Assembly: GCF_009720745.1 (NCBI RefSeq)
Contig: NZ_WNKX01000012.1
Location: forward strand, 1 to 64,000
Length of the DNA: 64,000 bases
Source: Massilia eburnea
GTDB taxonomy: Bacteria > Pseudomonadota > Gammaproteobacteria > Burkholderiales > Burkholderiaceae_D
Direction: 5' to 3'
Each line of letters opens with the position of its first letter. Positions within the stretch are counted from its first letter, which is position 1. The position numbers were made by a program, and so were the translations under genes. Under the pieces are notes generated by a model. It worked only from the letters and a program-made list of their open reading frames with translations, ran no database searches and was not told the origin of the DNA. This document shows positions 11,040-20,203 of this stretch, in pieces.

Positions 11040-11828
11040 ATGTTGCCAAAGTTTGTCTCCGCAGTTGCACTGACCCTCGCTGCTTCCAGCGCCTTCGCCG
11101 GCCCCATCAGCAAATACTACGCTTCCGTGAGCGGCAGCCAGATCAAAGTCGCCCAAGGCAATTCGATTGTGCAGCAATGGAATACGGTCCATGGCAGCGA
11201 ATGGTCCATCAACGTCAACGGCGACATCCGCACCAGCCCGGCGGGAGACAATTCCCAGGGTTCGCAATATACGCTGGCGGGCGCTTACACCGGCACCAAC
11301 TACCTGGACGAAGCGACCGGCTACCAGGACACCGACGACTCCACCACTGACGGCCTCTACAACTATACGGTCGCCTACACGAACGGCAACGTGATCCGTA
11401 CCGATCGCAATTTCGGCAACGCCACCACCCTGTTCAACAGTGGCGCATCCAGCCTGGGCATCACTTTCGACGAAACCAATCATTCGCTGTGGATCGTCAG
11501 CTTCGGCGGCAACCTGGTGCGCAATTACAGCATGACCGGCGCTTTGCTGGGCAGCTTCAATACCGCCAGCGGCATCACCGGCGGCCTGGCGCTCGACCAC
11601 GCTGACCAGAGCCTGTGGATGGTCGACTGGAGCGGCAATATGCAAAACTACGGCAAGAACGGCGCCTTCCTCGGCAGCGGCCCTTACCTCGGCTACGTGC
11701 TGGGTGGCGAATTCGATCTCGGCGGCGCGTCCCCTGCCGCCAGCGTACCTGAGCCAGGTTCGCTGGCCCTGCTGGGATTGGGCCTGGCCGGCGCCGCCCT
11801 GGCACGCCGCCGCAAGCGCGCCGCCTGA
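11040..11828 (+). CDS. PEP-CTERM sorting domain-containing protein
   Basis: A secreted protein of 262 residues: a signal peptide (LPKFVSAVALTLAASSAFAG), a Ser/Thr/Asn/Gly-rich body with repeated propeller-like strands (GITFDETNHSLWIVSFGGN, GLALDHADQSLWMVDWSGN), and a C-terminal tripartite tag VPEPGSLALLGLGLAGAALA followed by RRRKRAA. The tag directs processing by an exosortase (EpsH-type), normally linked to exopolysaccharide and floc formation; no exosortase gene is in this window. The ATG at 11040 is preferred to 11031 because of better ribosome-site spacing. A 16-base inverted repeat (10991-11006) lies in the leader. Confidence 0.9.
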   Translation: MLPKFVSAVALTLAASSAFAGPISKYYASVSGSQIKVAQGNSIVQQWNTVHGSEWSINVNGDIRTSPAGDNSQGSQYTLAGAYTGTNYLDEATGYQDTDDSTTDGLYNYTVAYTNGNVIRTDRNFGNATTLFNSGASSLGITFDETNHSLWIVSFGGNLVRNYSMTGALLGSFNTASGITGGLALDHADQSLWMVDWSGNMQNYGKNGAFLGSGPYLGYVLGGEFDLGGASPAASVPEPGSLALLGLGLAGAALARRRKRAA

Positions 11829-11835
11829 TAAGGCA

Positions 11836-11857
11836 ACAGGGCGGCCCGCCGCCCTGT
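11836..11857 (+). terminator. GC-rich hairpin after PEP-CTERM gene
   Basis: ACAGGGCGGC and GCCGCCCTGT form a perfect 10-bp inverted repeat 8 bases after the stop. There is no T-run, so this is either an imperfect terminator or a shared 3' end structure with the convergent RND gene. Confidence 0.4.
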
Positions 11858-11874
11858 CCCGCGCCGCACTCCCG

Positions 11875-14244
11875 TCAGCCGGGACGGCGCGGCAGCAGCA
11901 AAGACGCCAGCGCCGGAATCATCACAATCGCCCCCACCATATTCCACAGGAACATGAACATCAGCAGCAGGCCCATATCGGCCTGGAACTTGATGTCGGA
12001 CCATACCCAGGTCAACACCCCCAGCGCCAGTGTCACTCCAGTCAGCGCCACCGCCACCCCGGTCGTCTTCAGCGTTTCGAAATAAGCCTCCTTCAGCTCC
12101 AGCCCGCGGTCAAGGAATCCTTGCAGCCGGTTGTAGATGTAGATGCCGTAGTCCACGCCAATGCCGATGCCCAGCGCAATCACCGGCAAGGTCGCCACCT
12201 TCACACCGAGTCCCAGGCGCGCCATGATCGCCTCGCACAGCGCCGACGTGATATACAGCGGCACCATGATGCACACGGTCACGCGCCAGGAACGGAACTC
12301 CCACCACACCAGCAGCGCCACGATGGCATACACCAGCACCAGCATGGTGATCTCGGCCTGCTTGATCACGATATTGGTGGCCGCCTCGATGCCCGAATTG
12401 CCCGCCGCCAGGATGAACTCCGCCTGCGGTGAATTGTTCTCCTTCGCGAAAGCCTGGGCCGCCAACACCACGCGCGTCAGCGTATCGGCCTTGTGGTCGG
12501 CCAGGAACACCAGAACCGGCAGCATCGAGCAATCGTTGCTGTACAACTCGGACGGAATCATGCGCTGCGCCGAGTTCGAGACGAAACGGTTGCGCGACAG
12601 CGCCTGCCATTTCAGGCTGCCGCCATTGACGTTGGAGATGATGCGCTTCTGCACCGTGAACAAAGAGGTGGTCGACTCCACGCCCGCGACGTTCTCCATC
12701 TCCCACTGGAAGCGGTCCACCACTTCCGCCGCGGGATAGGCGCCGCACTCGCCGGCCGGCGTTTTCACCATCACCACGAACACGTCGGAGCTGGTCGAAT
12801 AGTGGCTGGTGATGAAGGCGTTGTCGCGGTTATAGCGCGAATCGGCGCGCAGCTCCGGCGCCCCCGGATCAAGGTCGCCGATCTTCAGGTCGCGGTTGAG
12901 CGCAAACGCCGTGGCAAACACCGCCACTGCGCCCAGCACCGCCAGTTGCGCAAACTTCGGCTCCGCAAAGCGCGACAGCTTGCGCATGAAGCGGTGCTTG
13001 CGCTGCGCCTTGCGCGCCTGGTTGCGCAGGCAGGCATCGGTCACGTCCAAATACGACATCAGGATAGGCAGCAGGAACATCTTGGTCAGCACGATCACCG
13101 CCACGCCAACCGAGGCGGAGATCGCCAGCTCGCGGATCACGCCGATATCGATCACCAGCAGGGTGGAAAAGCCCACCGCATCGCACAGCAGCGCGATGGT
13201 GCCGGGAATGAACAGCTGGCGGAATGTCTGCTTGGCGGCCTCGGTGGCGGTCTTGCCGGACAGGCGCTCGCTGGCCATGGTGTTGATGTTCTGCACCGCA
13301 TGCGAGACGCCGATGGCAAAGGTCAGGAACGGCACCAGGATCGAATACGGGTCAAGCCCGAAGCCCAGCAGCCGCACGATGCCCAACTGCCAGATCACCG
13401 CCAGCGAACAGCAGAACACCGTCACCAGGGTCGACTTCCAGCAGCGCGAATACCACAGGAGCAGCGCCACCGTCATGGCGAAGGTGATCGCAAAGAACAT
13501 GCCGATCGCCTTGGCGCCGTGGATCAGATCGCCCACCACCTTGGCAAAACCGACGATGTGGATCTTCACGCCCTGTTGCTCGTACTTGGCGCGCACCAGC
13601 TTTTCCAGCCGCTCGGAGAACAGTCCGTAATCGAGCCTGGTGCCCTTGTCGGGATCGATCTCCAGCAGCGGCACCTGCACGATGGTGGACTTCTGGTCCG
13701 CCGCCACCAGGCTGCCGATGCGGCCAGAACGCGCCACGTTGGCGCGCACCTCGTCCAGCATGGCCGGCGAGCCATCGAAGCCCTGCGGGATGATCTGGCC
13801 ACTGTTCATGCCGGTCTCGGTCACCTCCATCCATTGTACGTTCGGCGTCCATAGGGACTTCAGGTTGCCGCGGTCGACACCTGGAATGTAGAACACTTCA
13901 TCGGTCACCGCCTTCAGCGTATCCAGGTATTCCCTGGAATAGATGTCGCCTTTCGCCGCCTCCACTGCGATACGGACATTGTTGCCCAAGGGGCGCAGCT
14001 CGTTCTCGTATTTCAGGTAGTTGGCGATGAAGGGATGCGTGGCCGGCACCATCTTCTGCAAGCTGGCGTCGGGCTTGAGCAGCGCCGCCTGCCAGGCAAA
14101 CAGCGCCGACGCCAGCAGGAAGGCCAGCATGATGACGAAGCGGCGCCTGAACAGCCGCGGCTCCAGCCAATGTTCGATCGAGTCGAAGCGCTGGTGGCTC
14201 TGCTCCATCACCTCGCACGGTTTGTCTTGATCGTCACGCATCAT
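11875..14244 (-). CDS. RND/MMPL-family transporter
   Basis: A 789-residue inner-membrane transporter with the RND layout: a first membrane helix near residues 36-56, a large periplasmic loop, a block of helices (about 235-400), a second loop and a final block (about 630-785, e.g. VALTGVTLALGVLTWVWSDI). It resembles the HpnN/MmpL branch that moves lipids rather than the drug-efflux AcrB branch, being shorter and without an adaptor gene nearby. The ATG overlaps the upstream YCF48 gene by ATGA, and it is the last gene of the operon with DUF1329 and DUF1302. Substrate unknown; a hydrophobic or lipid molecule is inferred. Confidence 0.85.
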   Translation of the reverse strand: MMRDDQDKPCEVMEQSHQRFDSIEHWLEPRLFRRRFVIMLAFLLASALFAWQAALLKPDASLQKMVPATHPFIANYLKYENELRPLGNNVRIAVEAAKGDIYSREYLDTLKAVTDEVFYIPGVDRGNLKSLWTPNVQWMEVTETGMNSGQIIPQGFDGSPAMLDEVRANVARSGRIGSLVAADQKSTIVQVPLLEIDPDKGTRLDYGLFSERLEKLVRAKYEQQGVKIHIVGFAKVVGDLIHGAKAIGMFFAITFAMTVALLLWYSRCWKSTLVTVFCCSLAVIWQLGIVRLLGFGLDPYSILVPFLTFAIGVSHAVQNINTMASERLSGKTATEAAKQTFRQLFIPGTIALLCDAVGFSTLLVIDIGVIRELAISASVGVAVIVLTKMFLLPILMSYLDVTDACLRNQARKAQRKHRFMRKLSRFAEPKFAQLAVLGAVAVFATAFALNRDLKIGDLDPGAPELRADSRYNRDNAFITSHYSTSSDVFVVMVKTPAGECGAYPAAEVVDRFQWEMENVAGVESTTSLFTVQKRIISNVNGGSLKWQALSRNRFVSNSAQRMIPSELYSNDCSMLPVLVFLADHKADTLTRVVLAAQAFAKENNSPQAEFILAAGNSGIEAATNIVIKQAEITMLVLVYAIVALLVWWEFRSWRVTVCIMVPLYITSALCEAIMARLGLGVKVATLPVIALGIGIGVDYGIYIYNRLQGFLDRGLELKEAYFETLKTTGVAVALTGVTLALGVLTWVWSDIKFQADMGLLLMFMFLWNMVGAIVMIPALASLLLPRRPG

Positions 14245-15347
14245 TTACTTCCCTCCCCTGCTGCACGCACCCCGCCCACGCCGGACAGCAGCAGCGCGCC
14301 ATCCGCCTGCAGCATGCCCGCCGTCGGCACGGCATCGCCCTGGCGCACCACGCGGAAACTGGCGCCGTCGTCGTCGCTGCGCAGCAGCGCCCCATCCTGG
14401 GCCGCCAGCACGATGCCGGCGCCCTGCATGGCGCCGCCGACCAGGCTCTTTTTCGTCACGGCCGGCGTTTCGCGCCAGGTGGCGCCGCCATCTTCGCTGC
14501 GGAACACGTGACCGCCAAAGCCATAAGCGAGCATGCTGCGGCCGGTGAAGATCACGCCATACAGCTGGCCGCTGTAACCGGTCGCCACGCGCTGCCAGCT
14601 GTCGCCGCCGTCGTTCGACCTGTAGACATATCCGCCTTCGCCCGCAATGGCCAGCGCCTTGCCGGGGCCACCGGCAATGGCGTTGTAGTGCAAGCCCTCC
14701 GGATTGGTGAGGCCTGCGCCCATGGAAGTCCAGTTTGCCCCGCCATCCGTGGTGCGGAATGCCTGGCCGTAGGCGCCCACCGCGTAGCCCGTCCTGGCAT
14801 CGCGGAACCATACGCCCAGCAAGGGGCGCGACGGGCCGAACTTGGCCGCCGCTTCAATATCGCCAAGCGCGTTCTGCGCGTCGCTGAGGGCCGTGCTGCC
14901 CCCCGCCGCCGCGCCGGCAGCGCCGGCCGCCGCTTGCGCTTTCGCCACCGCCGCCTTGGCATCGGCCAGCATGAGCGCATTCGCCTTGTTGCCGTCAAAA
15001 CGGGTTGTCCACTGCGCGCCGCCATCGCTGGTGGACAGGATCACGCCATCGTGCCCGACCGCCCAGCCGTTGAGCGCATCGGCAAACGCTACGCCGGTCA
15101 GCGTGACCGACACCGGTACCTTCGCCTGGCGCCAGGCTGCGGACGCACCGCCATCGCTTACCAGGACGATGCCGCGCTCGCCCACCGCTACCGTGCGCCG
15201 CCCGGCCTGGGCCAGCGACAGCAGCATGGCCTTCGGCGCCCGTGCCGACATGCGCGCCGGCGTTTGCAGCGGATCGCCCGCCAGCGCAGGTACGGTCGCC
15301 AATGCGCCTACGAACACCGCGACGGCCTGTATCAATGCTCTATTCAT
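14241..15347 (-). CDS. YCF48/BNR-repeat periplasmic beta-propeller protein
   Basis: The signal peptide MNRALIQAVAVFVGALATVP (cleaved near ALA) leads into a 368-residue protein with at least five sialidase-type Asp-box blades: GWAVGHDGVILSTSDGGAQW, GYAVGAYGQAFRTTDGGANW, GYVYRSNDGGDSW, GHVFRSEDGGATW and GALLRSDDDGASF. An Ala-rich insertion (AAVAKAQAAAGAAGAAAGGS) interrupts the second blade. YCF48-like propellers assist assembly of membrane complexes. Here it is coupled to the RND gene by ATGA and follows DUF1329, so a periplasmic partner of the transporter is likely. The start excludes a 22-residue arginine-rich extension. Confidence 0.85.
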   Translation of the reverse strand: MNRALIQAVAVFVGALATVPALAGDPLQTPARMSARAPKAMLLSLAQAGRRTVAVGERGIVLVSDGGASAAWRQAKVPVSVTLTGVAFADALNGWAVGHDGVILSTSDGGAQWTTRFDGNKANALMLADAKAAVAKAQAAAGAAGAAAGGSTALSDAQNALGDIEAAAKFGPSRPLLGVWFRDARTGYAVGAYGQAFRTTDGGANWTSMGAGLTNPEGLHYNAIAGGPGKALAIAGEGGYVYRSNDGGDSWQRVATGYSGQLYGVIFTGRSMLAYGFGGHVFRSEDGGATWRETPAVTKKSLVGGAMQGAGIVLAAQDGALLRSDDDGASFRVVRQGDAVPTAGMLQADGALLLSGVGGVRAAGEGSK

Positions 15348-15429
15348 GCTTCTACCCGCCAAAAAATGGGCGCAGCGGTCCCTGGATCGCTTGCGCCCGA
15401 AGAGACACCCCAAACCCGCTACGCCTTCC

Positions 15430-16773
15430 TCAATTCGAAGAGCGGCGCAGCGTATCTGGCGTGAAGTTCGACGGATCGAGCTTTACGCCAAATTTGATCG
15501 GCTTCTCCTGGTTGGAGATGCCGGACAGCAAGTAGCGGCGTGCCTGCAGGTCATAGAACACTTCGTTGGCGAAGTATTGGGTTTGCGCGTCGTAATACTG
15601 GATGGCGCCGATTTCGTGCACCCGCCACAGCTCACCGCGGCCGTCATAGGCGTCGGCGTGCGCGACCTGCCAGCTGTCCTCGTCCACGTAGAAGACACGC
15701 TTGGCGTAGATATGGCGTTTGTCCTTCTTCAGCGTCGCCTCCACCACCCATACGCGGTGCAGCTCATAGCGCACCATGTCCTGGTTGATGTGGCCCGGAC
15801 GGACGATGTCGGCATACTTCACGGCCTTGTTGGTCATCTTGTAGTTGTTATAGGAGATCAGCATCTCCTTCTTGCCGACCAGCTTCCAGTCGTACCGGTC
15901 CGGGGCGCCGTTGAAGCCATCGTAGTCGTCGGTGGTGCGCAAGCCATCCGCGCCCTGGCCCGGCGAGTCGTACGCCACGTTCGGCGCGCGCAGCACGCGG
16001 CGCTGGCCCGGGTTGTAGGTCCAGGCCAGGCGCGATTCCTTCACCTGGTCCAGCGGGTCCACCACCAGCAGCGCGTCGCCCGCCACGGACGACGGCCCGG
16101 TCAGCGTGGCCATGTAGTACAGCAGGCGGTTCGGCTCGGGATTGCTCATGCCCTGCGCAAAAGCTACCTTCTCAGTGCGCGTCACCGGCGTGAAAGCGCC
16201 ATTGGTCTGCACCGGGAATTCGGCGGTGTAGCGCTCGATGGTGCCGCCCCGGTAGCGCATCAGGTGGTTCCAGATCACTTCCACCCCGGTTTTCGGAATC
16301 GGGAACGGTACGGTGGTCTTGCTGATGCCCGTCACGCCATTGCCGCCGCCGGTCAGGTCGGCCTTGGACGCCTCCGCCTTGACGGTGTCGTACACCGCCT
16401 GCGGATAACCCGCCGTGCGGTAGGTCTTGTAGACGTTCATCTTGTAGGACGGATAGCGCTTGAGCATCTCCATCTGGCCCGGCGTCAGCACGTCCTTGTA
16501 CTTGTCCATATTGGCCGCGGTCACGGTGTACAGCGGCGCCTCGTTCGGCAGCGGGTCCGGATAGCCGTTCTTGCCGTCGAAGCCGGCGGGCGCCTTGGTC
16601 AGGCCGCCCGTCCAGGGCGGGATGGTGCCGGCCTTATTGCCCTCTTTCTCCGCGCCGACCGGGGTCAAGTCCTTGCCCAGGCGCTCCACTTCCGTCTGCG
16701 ACAGGCCAGCCAGGGCGCTGCCCGCGATGCACGCCAGCGCTGCGGCCAGCAAACTTTGCTTCATCATCTTCAT
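15430..16773 (-). CDS. DUF1329 domain-containing (LolA/LolB-like) envelope protein
   Basis: A 447-residue secreted protein with a Sec signal (MMKQSLLAAALACIAGSALA) and strong AGGAGA before the ATG. The body matches DUF1329: an N-terminal LGKDLTPVGAEKEGN, AGTIPPWTGGL, LAWTYNPGQRRVLRAPNVAYD, RYDWKLVGKKEMLISYNNYK and RRYLLSGISNQEKPIKFGV. The family is annotated as related to outer-membrane lipoprotein sorting factors and is expected to have a half-barrel that binds hydrophobic ligands. It lies between DUF1302 and YCF48 in a co-directional operon. A carrier that shuttles a hydrophobic molecule across the periplasm is the inferred role. Confidence 0.88.
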   Translation of the reverse strand: MKMMKQSLLAAALACIAGSALAGLSQTEVERLGKDLTPVGAEKEGNKAGTIPPWTGGLTKAPAGFDGKNGYPDPLPNEAPLYTVTAANMDKYKDVLTPGQMEMLKRYPSYKMNVYKTYRTAGYPQAVYDTVKAEASKADLTGGGNGVTGISKTTVPFPIPKTGVEVIWNHLMRYRGGTIERYTAEFPVQTNGAFTPVTRTEKVAFAQGMSNPEPNRLLYYMATLTGPSSVAGDALLVVDPLDQVKESRLAWTYNPGQRRVLRAPNVAYDSPGQGADGLRTTDDYDGFNGAPDRYDWKLVGKKEMLISYNNYKMTNKAVKYADIVRPGHINQDMVRYELHRVWVVEATLKKDKRHIYAKRVFYVDEDSWQVAHADAYDGRGELWRVHEIGAIQYYDAQTQYFANEVFYDLQARRYLLSGISNQEKPIKFGVKLDPSNFTPDTLRRSSN

Positions 16774-16795
16774 CTATGTCTCTCCTGGGTCTTTT

Positions 16796-18727
16796 TTAGA
16801 AGTTGGCGCCGATCACGAAGGACATGTTGTCGCGGTCGTGGAACTGGTCGTACTTGGCGCTTTTGTTATAGCTGGTGTAGCTGATGTCGGCGTAGTAGCG
16901 GTTGTTGTAGTCGGCGCGCAGGCCGATCGAGCGGGTCTGGCGGTCCTCGATGAACAGGTAGTCGGCCGAGTAGCCTTTCACGTCATGCGCGAAGTAGAGG
17001 CGTGGCTTGAAGTTGATGCCGGCCACCACGTTCGGGAACAGCAGTTCGGCCGACAGGCGATAACCCCAGGCGCTGCTGGTCGCATAACCCTGGTTCTCAC
17101 AATATGAAGCGTTCGGCTGGATGCCGGCCGGACCGCAGGTGCCGCCCAGCGCCGCCGTCGGGCCGAAGTTGTACATGAAGGCGCGCACATAACGGGTGCT
17201 CGTGTTCGGGTCGCCGATGCCGCTCCACTTCTGGCCCGCGACTTCACCCAGCAGCGTCAGCGAATCCGCGCCCAGCACCTGCGGAATCTGGCGGATGAAC
17301 GATACCTGCGCCTGCGTCTTGTCCTTGCGGTCATAACCGTGGATCACGGTCCCGGTTGGCACGTTCGGGTCGCGCGCCATGGCCGCCAGCTTGGCTTGCG
17401 GGCCGATGCCCAGCGCCGTACCCACCAGCAGGTCGATGGCGTTGATCTGCACCGGAATATCCTTGGTGCGCGACACTTCGCCGAACAGGGAGAAGCCGCC
17501 AGCTTCGGTCGCAGCCGACAGGCCGAGGGTCTTCACGTTCTCGCCGCTGTAATCCCACACGATATTCCCCGGCGGCAGGACAGCCAGCGTGCCCAGCGCC
17601 GGCGCCAGCGAAGGCACGGCTTTCGCCAGCTGCGCCAGCCGGCCCGACCAGACGGACGGCAGGGCCGACGGCTGCTTGACCACCGAGACGATCGGCGAGT
17701 GGCTGTGATAACGCGCGAAATAGAGCCCGAAGTCGGTAGCAATCGCGTCGGCAAAATAGTGACCCGACACGCCGAACTGGCCGGAATTCTTCGGCTTGAT
17801 CTTGTCCGCGGTAGTCATGCGGAAGTTCAGCGGCATGGAGCGCGACAGGCCAAGAGAGGCAAGCAAAGGATCCAGTGCAGGCGGCAGGCCCGCCAGAAAC
17901 GGCTTGCCATTGTACTGGCCCTGGTCGTCCATCTTGGTGCCGTCGCCAAACAGCACGGTGCCGTTATTGCAGTTCAGCGAGTCGGCCGCCGACCAGTAGG
18001 TGCCGCAGCCATCCACGACATTCTGGCGCCAGCCGATGTCGTAGAAGGCTTCCACCGACACGCCGTTGCCCAGCCCCAGGTTGGCCAGCAGCGCAGGCTG
18101 CGGGCGCAGGATTTCCTTCACCTGCGCGCCCGGGCGGCGCGCGGCGCTGGTATCGAAAGCGCCCATGGCGTTTATGCCCGGCACGAACAGGCTCTCGCCC
18201 CAGTTCACCACCTGGTTGCCCAGCTTGACCGACAGCGGCTTTCCGCTCACATCCCAGTTGGCAAAGACATAGGCGTCGGCCAGGGCCGCGCCGTCGAAGG
18301 TGGACAACTGGTCGAACCCATGGTCGCTCAATTGCGTGTTCGGCACGTAGGCGTTATTGAAGCTGCCGTGCGGCATATTGGAATTTTTCAGCGTGTAGTC
18401 GTACCAGGCGAAGCCGCGTGCGAACAGGCCGTAGGTATCGCCTTTCAGCTGGAATTCGGCGGTCAGCTTGCCGACCGTGGAGTAGGCGTCGTGCTTGCCG
18501 AAATTCAGGTTGCCGTCATCGGCGCCGGCGCCCGCCGTGCCGCCGTTGACGACGGAGATCAGGTTCTTGTCCGCATCCTTCATCCGGATGCTGGTACCGA
18601 TCGACGTGTTGAGGGACCAGCGCCCCTCCAGCCCATTGTCGGTGGTGAAGGTATCTGCGTGCGCCAGGGGGCTTGCCAGGGCAGCCGCCACGGCAAGGGC
18701 CATGGTGCGGTTGTACTTCCTCGTCAT
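16796..18727 (-). CDS. DUF1302 domain-containing outer-membrane protein
   Basis: A 643-residue protein with a signal peptide (RTMALAVAAALASPLAHA) and AGGAGAC before the ATG. It shows DUF1302 features: DNGLEGRWSLNTSIGTSIRM near the start, KLGNQVVNWGESLFVPGINA, and a strand-rich C-terminal half ending SFVIGANF. A terminal phenylalanine after alternating residues is the signal recognised by the Bam machinery, so an outer-membrane beta-barrel is likely. It starts 57 bp after the aldehyde dehydrogenase and 22 bp before DUF1329. Together with DUF1329 and the RND pump it could form the outer-membrane end of a transport path. Confidence 0.88.
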   Translation of the reverse strand: MTRKYNRTMALAVAAALASPLAHADTFTTDNGLEGRWSLNTSIGTSIRMKDADKNLISVVNGGTAGAGADDGNLNFGKHDAYSTVGKLTAEFQLKGDTYGLFARGFAWYDYTLKNSNMPHGSFNNAYVPNTQLSDHGFDQLSTFDGAALADAYVFANWDVSGKPLSVKLGNQVVNWGESLFVPGINAMGAFDTSAARRPGAQVKEILRPQPALLANLGLGNGVSVEAFYDIGWRQNVVDGCGTYWSAADSLNCNNGTVLFGDGTKMDDQGQYNGKPFLAGLPPALDPLLASLGLSRSMPLNFRMTTADKIKPKNSGQFGVSGHYFADAIATDFGLYFARYHSHSPIVSVVKQPSALPSVWSGRLAQLAKAVPSLAPALGTLAVLPPGNIVWDYSGENVKTLGLSAATEAGGFSLFGEVSRTKDIPVQINAIDLLVGTALGIGPQAKLAAMARDPNVPTGTVIHGYDRKDKTQAQVSFIRQIPQVLGADSLTLLGEVAGQKWSGIGDPNTSTRYVRAFMYNFGPTAALGGTCGPAGIQPNASYCENQGYATSSAWGYRLSAELLFPNVVAGINFKPRLYFAHDVKGYSADYLFIEDRQTRSIGLRADYNNRYYADISYTSYNKSAKYDQFHDRDNMSFVIGANF

Positions 18728-18784
18728 CCTAGTGTCTCCTATCGTTTTATATTTGACTGCTATCTGACTGCTTGGGTACTGCCA

Positions 18785-20203
18785 CTACATATGCTGTTTG
18801 AGGAATCGTGCCAGCATGTCGAACAGACGCCCGTATGGTGGGCGGAACAGGCCAAAGCCATTCAGGCGCGCCTGGCGGAAGATCGGCTTCTGTTTCGAGA
18901 ACGCCAGGAAGCCATGCTCGCCGTGATAGGCGCCGGTGCCGCTGGCGCCCACGCCGCCGAAGGGCAGGTTTTCCTGCGCTGCATGCCATAGCGCGTCATT
19001 GACCGTCACGCCGCCGGAAATCGTGGAGCGCAGCACCTTGGTGCAGTTGCGGCGCGCCCTGCCGAACCAGTACAGCGCCAGCGGACGCTCGCGCTGGTTG
19101 ATGAAGGCAATGGCTTCCTGCAGGGTGTCGTAAGGCACGACCGGCAGCAGCGGGCCGAAGATCTCTTCGCGCATGACCGCCATCTCCGGCGTCACGTCCA
19201 GCAGCAGCACCGGCGCCATGCGGCGCTCGCCGCTGGCGCCGGCGCCCAGCTGGACCGCCTTTGCGCCCTGCTCCTCGGCCTCGCGCACCAGCTGCTGCAG
19301 GCGCACCAGGTGGCGCTCGCTGATGATGCTGGTGTATTGCTCGTTGCTGGCGAACTTCGGATACATGGCGGCAGCGGCGGCGCTCACTTCGCGCACGAAG
19401 TCCGCCACGCGCGCGCGCGGCACCAGCGCATAGTCCGGCGCCACGCAAGTCTGGCCGGCGTTGAACAATTTGCCGAAGGCCAGGCGCGGCGCCGCTTCCG
19501 CCAGGTCGCAGCTTGCGTCGATGATGGCGGGCGATTTGCCGCCCAGCTCCAGCGTGACCGGCGTCAGGTTGCGCGCGGCGGCCAGCGCCACCTGGCGCCC
19601 CACGGCGGTGGAGCCGGTGAATACCAGGTGGTCGAAAGGCAGCGCGGCGAAATCGCGGCTGATGTCCACTCCGCCTTCGATCACGGCCAGTTCGGCGGGG
19701 CTGAAATACTTTTGCGCCAGTTGCGCCAGCAGGCGCGAAAAGGCCGGCGTCAGTTCGCTCGGCTTGATCAGCACGCGGTTGCCGGCCGCCAGCGCCGCCG
19801 CCGCCGGCACCAGCGCCAGCTGGCAGGGATAATTCCACGGCACGATATTGCCCACCACGCCCAGCGGCTGCGGCATGATCCGGCTCGATCCGGGCAGCAT
19901 GTGCAGCGGCGTCGCCACGCGGCGCACGCGCATCCAGCGCCCCAGCTTGCGGCGCTGCTGGCGGATCGCCGACAGCACGATGAACAATTCGGTCAGCACC
20001 ATCTCCTGCCGCGCGCGCCCGCCGAAATCGGCGTTGATCGCCTCCAGGATGGCCGCCTCGTTGTCGGCCACCATGGCCTGCAGGCGCGCCAGCCGCTCAC
20101 GCCGCACCGCGGCGGACGGAAACATGTCGGCGTTGAAGGCGGCGCGCTGGATTTCCAGCGTGTCGGCGAGATGCGATGCGCTCAATGGCTGCGGTGCGTT
20201 CAT
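18785..20203 (-). CDS. calB: Coniferyl-aldehyde dehydrogenase-type NAD(P)+ aldehyde dehydrogenase
   Basis: Oxidises an aldehyde to the acid. The 472-residue protein has the ALDH fold with NAD-binding PLGVVGNIVPWNYP and FTGSTAVGR, the general-base glutamate in TLELGGKSPAI (E219) and the nucleophile in FNAGQTCVAPDYAL (C253). The short C-terminal hydrophobic extension (ending RLFDMLARFLKQHM) is like the CalB/fatty-aldehyde subgroup, so long-chain or aromatic aldehydes are both possible. It heads the DUF1302-DUF1329-YCF48-RND operon and is divergent from a LysR gene. The start chosen begins MNAPQPLSAS; the upstream extension of 57 residues is Ala/Pro/Arg-rich and probably not translated. Confidence 0.85.
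   Translation of the reverse strand: MNAPQPLSASHLADTLEIQRAAFNADMFPSAAVRRERLARLQAMVADNEAAILEAINADFGGRARQEMVLTELFIVLSAIRQQRRKLGRWMRVRRVATPLHMLPGSSRIMPQPLGVVGNIVPWNYPCQLALVPAAAALAAGNRVLIKPSELTPAFSRLLAQLAQKYFSPAELAVIEGGVDISRDFAALPFDHLVFTGSTAVGRQVALAAARNLTPVTLELGGKSPAIIDASCDLAEAAPRLAFGKLFNAGQTCVAPDYALVPRARVADFVREVSAAAAAMYPKFASNEQYTSIISERHLVRLQQLVREAEEQGAKAVQLGAGASGERRMAPVLLLDVTPEMAVMREEIFGPLLPVVPYDTLQEAIAFINQRERPLALYWFGRARRNCTKVLRSTISGGVTVNDALWHAAQENLPFGGVGASGTGAYHGEHGFLAFSKQKPIFRQARLNGFGLFRPPYGRLFDMLARFLKQHM

Noticed and set aside
10900..11040. Sigma-54 (-24/-12) promoter before the PEP-CTERM gene
   Set aside because: The best GG...GC pair has the wrong spacing; a closer match lies on the opposite strand with one extra base.
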